Shown: positions 4,481-6,195 of the stretch, one piece after another
How the letters are laid out: each line of letters begins with the position of its first letter
How positions within the stretch are numbered: position 1 is the first letter of the stretch
Source: Actinomycetes bacterium
GTDB taxonomy: Bacteria; Actinomycetota; Actinomycetes; S36-B12; UBA5976
Direction: 5' to 3'
DNA: 6,195 bases
NCBI GenBank assembly: GCA_021784375.1
Contig: JAJXSV010000135.1
Coordinates: 1-6,195 of the forward strand
The notes under the pieces: model-generated
Told to the model about the DNA's origin: nothing
The model's input: the letters and a program-made list of their open reading frames with translations, nothing else
Databases searched by the model: none
Program-made: the position numbers and the translations under genes

Positions 4481-5659
4481 ATGCTCACCGAACCAAGCGC
4501 GACGCCGCTCGCCCTGCTGCTCATGGGGCGCGACGAGGACCTCCGCAGCGAACGCGGCGTCTCCTGCCCGGGCGAACTGCCGCTCGCCAGTGACCCGGAC
4601 CTGGTCGAGCGCGCCCACGCGGCCAAGACGAAGCTCGGCGATCGCGTGTTCGTCCTCGGCCACCACTACCAACGGGACGAGGTCATCCAGTTCGCGGATG
4701 TCACCGGGGACTCCTTCAAGCTCGCGCAATCGGCGGCGGCCAGGCCGGATGCGGAGTTCATCGTGTTCTGCGGCGTCCACTTCATGGCGGAGTCCGCCGA
4801 CATCCTCACGTCCGATCGCCAGCAGGTGCTGCTGCCCGACCTGGCCGCCGGTTGCTCCATGGCGGACATGGCGGCGATCGACCAGGTCGAGAAGGCGTGG
4901 GCGCACTTCGAGGAACTCGGCATATCCGAGGACATCACACCGATCACCTACATGAACTCGACGGCCGCCATCAAGGCCTTCACCGGTCGCCACGGCGGAA
5001 CCGTCTGCACGTCCTCGAATGCCGAACGCGCGCTCCACTGGGCACTCGCGGAGCGCCCGAAGGTGTTCTTCCTCCCGGACCAGCACCTCGGTCGCAACAC
5101 CGCGGTGCTGCAGGCCGGCAAGGCGCTTAGCGACTGCGTCGTCTACGACCCGCACAAGCCCAACGGTGGCCTCACCGATGCGGAACTCCGCAATGCGTCC
5201 ATGATCCTGTGGCGCGGACACTGCTCGGTGCATGGCAGGTTCACTCCCGACAACGTCCGTGAGGTGCGCGAGCGCATCCCCGGTGTGCGGGTCATCGTCC
5301 ACCCCGAGTGCCGTCACGACGTCGTGACCGCCGCCGATCTCGTGGGCTCCACCGAGTACATCATCAAGCAGGTGGCAGCCGCTCCCGCGGGCACGGCCTG
5401 GGCCATCGGCACCGAGTTGAACCTGGTGCGGAGACTCGCTCAGCAGCACCCGGACCAGCAGATCGTGTACCTGGACAAGACCGTCTGCTACTGCTCGACG
5501 ATGAATCGCATCGACCTGCCCCACCTGGTGTGGACGCTCGAGCAACTCGTCGACGGTGTGGTCTCGAACCGCATCGTCGTCGACGCCGATGATGCACACT
5601 GGGCGCGCGTTGCGCTCGACCAGATGCTCGCACTTCCCGCCGCCCCGACCGCCGACTAG
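4481..5659 (+). CDS. nadA: Quinolinate synthase NadA
   Basis: A 392-residue quinolinate synthase, which condenses iminoaspartate with dihydroxyacetone phosphate to quinolinate in de novo NAD synthesis. It is the long NadA form seen in Streptomyces and Bacillus; the first 35 residues (TPLALLLMGRD..., then RGVSCPG) match Streptomyces NadA as I remember it, supporting ATG at 4481. Visible blocks are FVLGHHYQRDEV (57-68), FCGVHFMAESADIL (96-109), LAAGCSMADM (121-130), CTSSNAE (176-182), WRGHCSVHGRF (244-254) and DKTVCYCSTMNRIDLPHLVWTL (within 332-353). Cys125, Cys248 and Cys338 have the spacing of the three [4Fe-4S] ligands of B. subtilis NadA (110, 230, 320). nadB and nadC are not adjacent in this window. 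The DUF3043 gene follows after 7 bases. The encoded A-type carrier nearby may mature this enzyme. Confidence 0.96.
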   Translation: MLTEPSATPLALLLMGRDEDLRSERGVSCPGELPLASDPDLVERAHAAKTKLGDRVFVLGHHYQRDEVIQFADVTGDSFKLAQSAAARPDAEFIVFCGVHFMAESADILTSDRQQVLLPDLAAGCSMADMAAIDQVEKAWAHFEELGISEDITPITYMNSTAAIKAFTGRHGGTVCTSSNAERALHWALAERPKVFFLPDQHLGRNTAVLQAGKALSDCVVYDPHKPNGGLTDAELRNASMILWRGHCSVHGRFTPDNVREVRERIPGVRVIVHPECRHDVVTAADLVGSTEYIIKQVAAAPAGTAWAIGTELNLVRRLAQQHPDQQIVYLDKTVCYCSTMNRIDLPHLVWTLEQLVDGVVSNRIVVDADDAHWARVALDQMLALPAAPTAD

Positions 5660-5666
5660 GACAGCC

Positions 5667-6195
5667 ATGACCGAACAGCAGCCAAGCGGCAAGGGCCGCC
5701 CCACCCCGAGCCGAGCGGAGGCCGAGGCAGCCCGACGCACCCGGGCCAAGCTCCCCCGGGATTCGAAGGCGGCCCGCAAGGCCATGCGCGTGCGGGAGGG
5801 CGCAGAGCGGGCCCAGGCCCGTGCCGCCCTGTACACCGGCGACGAGCGCCTGCTGCCCGCTCGCGACCAGGGGCCGATCCGCAAGCGCCTCCGCCAGTTC
5901 ATCGACTCACGGCTCTCAACCGGTGAGGTGTTCCTGCCCATCGCGCTGTTGGTCATGTTCGCCGCATTCATCCGGAACAAGACCGTGATCCTGATGGTGA
6001 ACACCCTCTGGTCGCTGCTGCTCCTGCTCGTGATCGTGGACGCCGTGTACGTCGCGATCCGGGTGAGCCAGATGCTGAAGCGCGAGTTCCCCGACTCGGC
6101 TCGGCGCCTGCCGCATATCGGCTACGCGATCGTGCGGTCGCTCACCATGCGCGTCATGCGCCTGCCCAAGCCGCGTTATGCCATCGGCGGCAAGC
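5667..6195 (+). CDS. DUF3043 membrane protein (3' truncated by window)
   Basis: The frame is open from ATG 5667 to the window end, 176 codons plus one base. AGGA at 5658-5661, overlapping the nadA stop, gives a ribosome binding site with a 5-base spacer, so the gene is probably co-transcribed with nadA. The first 80 residues are highly charged and basic: GKGRPTPSRAEAEAARR at 8-24, then more Arg/Lys-rich sequence to about 50, and ARDQGPIRKRLRQFID at 65-80. Two hydrophobic segments follow (about 88-102 and 107-131), separated by a short RNK-containing turn, so the protein is a likely two-pass inner-membrane hairpin with both ends on the same side. The GKGRPTPxR opening and the RDxGPxR block match the actinobacterial DUF3043 family, whose function is unknown. 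Family members are about 190-200 residues, so little is missing. I recall the same family beside the glycerate kinase gene in M. tuberculosis. Confidence 0.82.
   Translation, partial: MTEQQPSGKGRPTPSRAEAEAARRTRAKLPRDSKAARKAMRVREGAERAQARAALYTGDERLLPARDQGPIRKRLRQFIDSRLSTGEVFLPIALLVMFAAFIRNKTVILMVNTLWSLLLLLVIVDAVYVAIRVSQMLKREFPDSARRLPHIGYAIVRSLTMRVMRLPKPRYAIGGK

Noticed and set aside
3810..4955. Plus-strand open frame of 381 codons over the glycerate kinase and nadA 5' end
   Set aside because: Overlaps two confidently identified genes and shows no recognisable domain.
4337..6004. Long minus-strand open frame (555 codons) across nadA and the DUF3043 gene
   Set aside because: Antisense shadow of high-GC coding sequence: low-complexity Arg/Ser/Gly-rich translation with no family resemblance, while the plus strand encodes an unmistakable NadA.

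Overview
The window reads as a high-GC actinobacterial (Actinomycetota) chromosome segment. Evidence: dense coding with strong G/C at third positions, frequent GTG starts, an adenosine kinase of the Mycobacterium AdoK type, a Streptomyces-like NadA, and a gene set (adoK, HesB/ErpA, glycerate kinase, a DUF3043 membrane protein) that I recall lying together in Mycobacterium and, in part, Streptomyces. I cannot place it below phylum. Nothing suggests phage, plasmid, insertion sequence, CRISPR or tRNA/rRNA genes. The genes abut or overlap, and the longest non-coding gaps are about 110 bases.

Layout. Bases 1-557 (+) hold the 3' end of a cysteine desulfurase gene overlapping a small TusA-like sulfur carrier. 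This unit converges, with only 4 bases between, on adoK (562-1548, -). adoK is divergent from a two-gene unit (1583-2787, +) encoding a HipA-like kinase and a DUF3037 protein whose start codon overlaps the kinase stop. A strong hairpin (2804-2839) ends that unit. The minus strand then carries an A-type Fe-S carrier gene (erpA/HesB, 2898-3239) and, upstream of it, a glycerate kinase (3348-4451). Divergent from the kinase is nadA (4481-5659, +), followed after 7 bases by a DUF3043 membrane protein gene cut by the window end.

How the genes fit together. Three products belong to sulfur and Fe-S metabolism: the desulfurase/TusA pair can mobilise cysteine sulfur, the A-type carrier delivers Fe-S clusters, and NadA needs a [4Fe-4S] cluster to make quinolinate for NAD. 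AdoK (purine salvage) and glycerate kinase are housekeeping metabolic kinases. The HipA-like/DUF3037 pair is the least understood part.

The regulatory sequence is the most informative non-coding content. Short divergent gaps have TANNNT-like -10 boxes 6-7 bases before the start codons, suggesting leaderless transcripts. A perfect 14-bp palindrome overlaps the -10 box and start codon of the HipA-like gene. The erpA upstream region contains an exact GGAAT-N18-GTT, the consensus of SigR/SigH thiol-oxidative-stress promoters. I did not find a clearly new multi-gene system; the best leads are the kinase/DUF3037 module with its palindrome and the SigR-type promoter of erpA.
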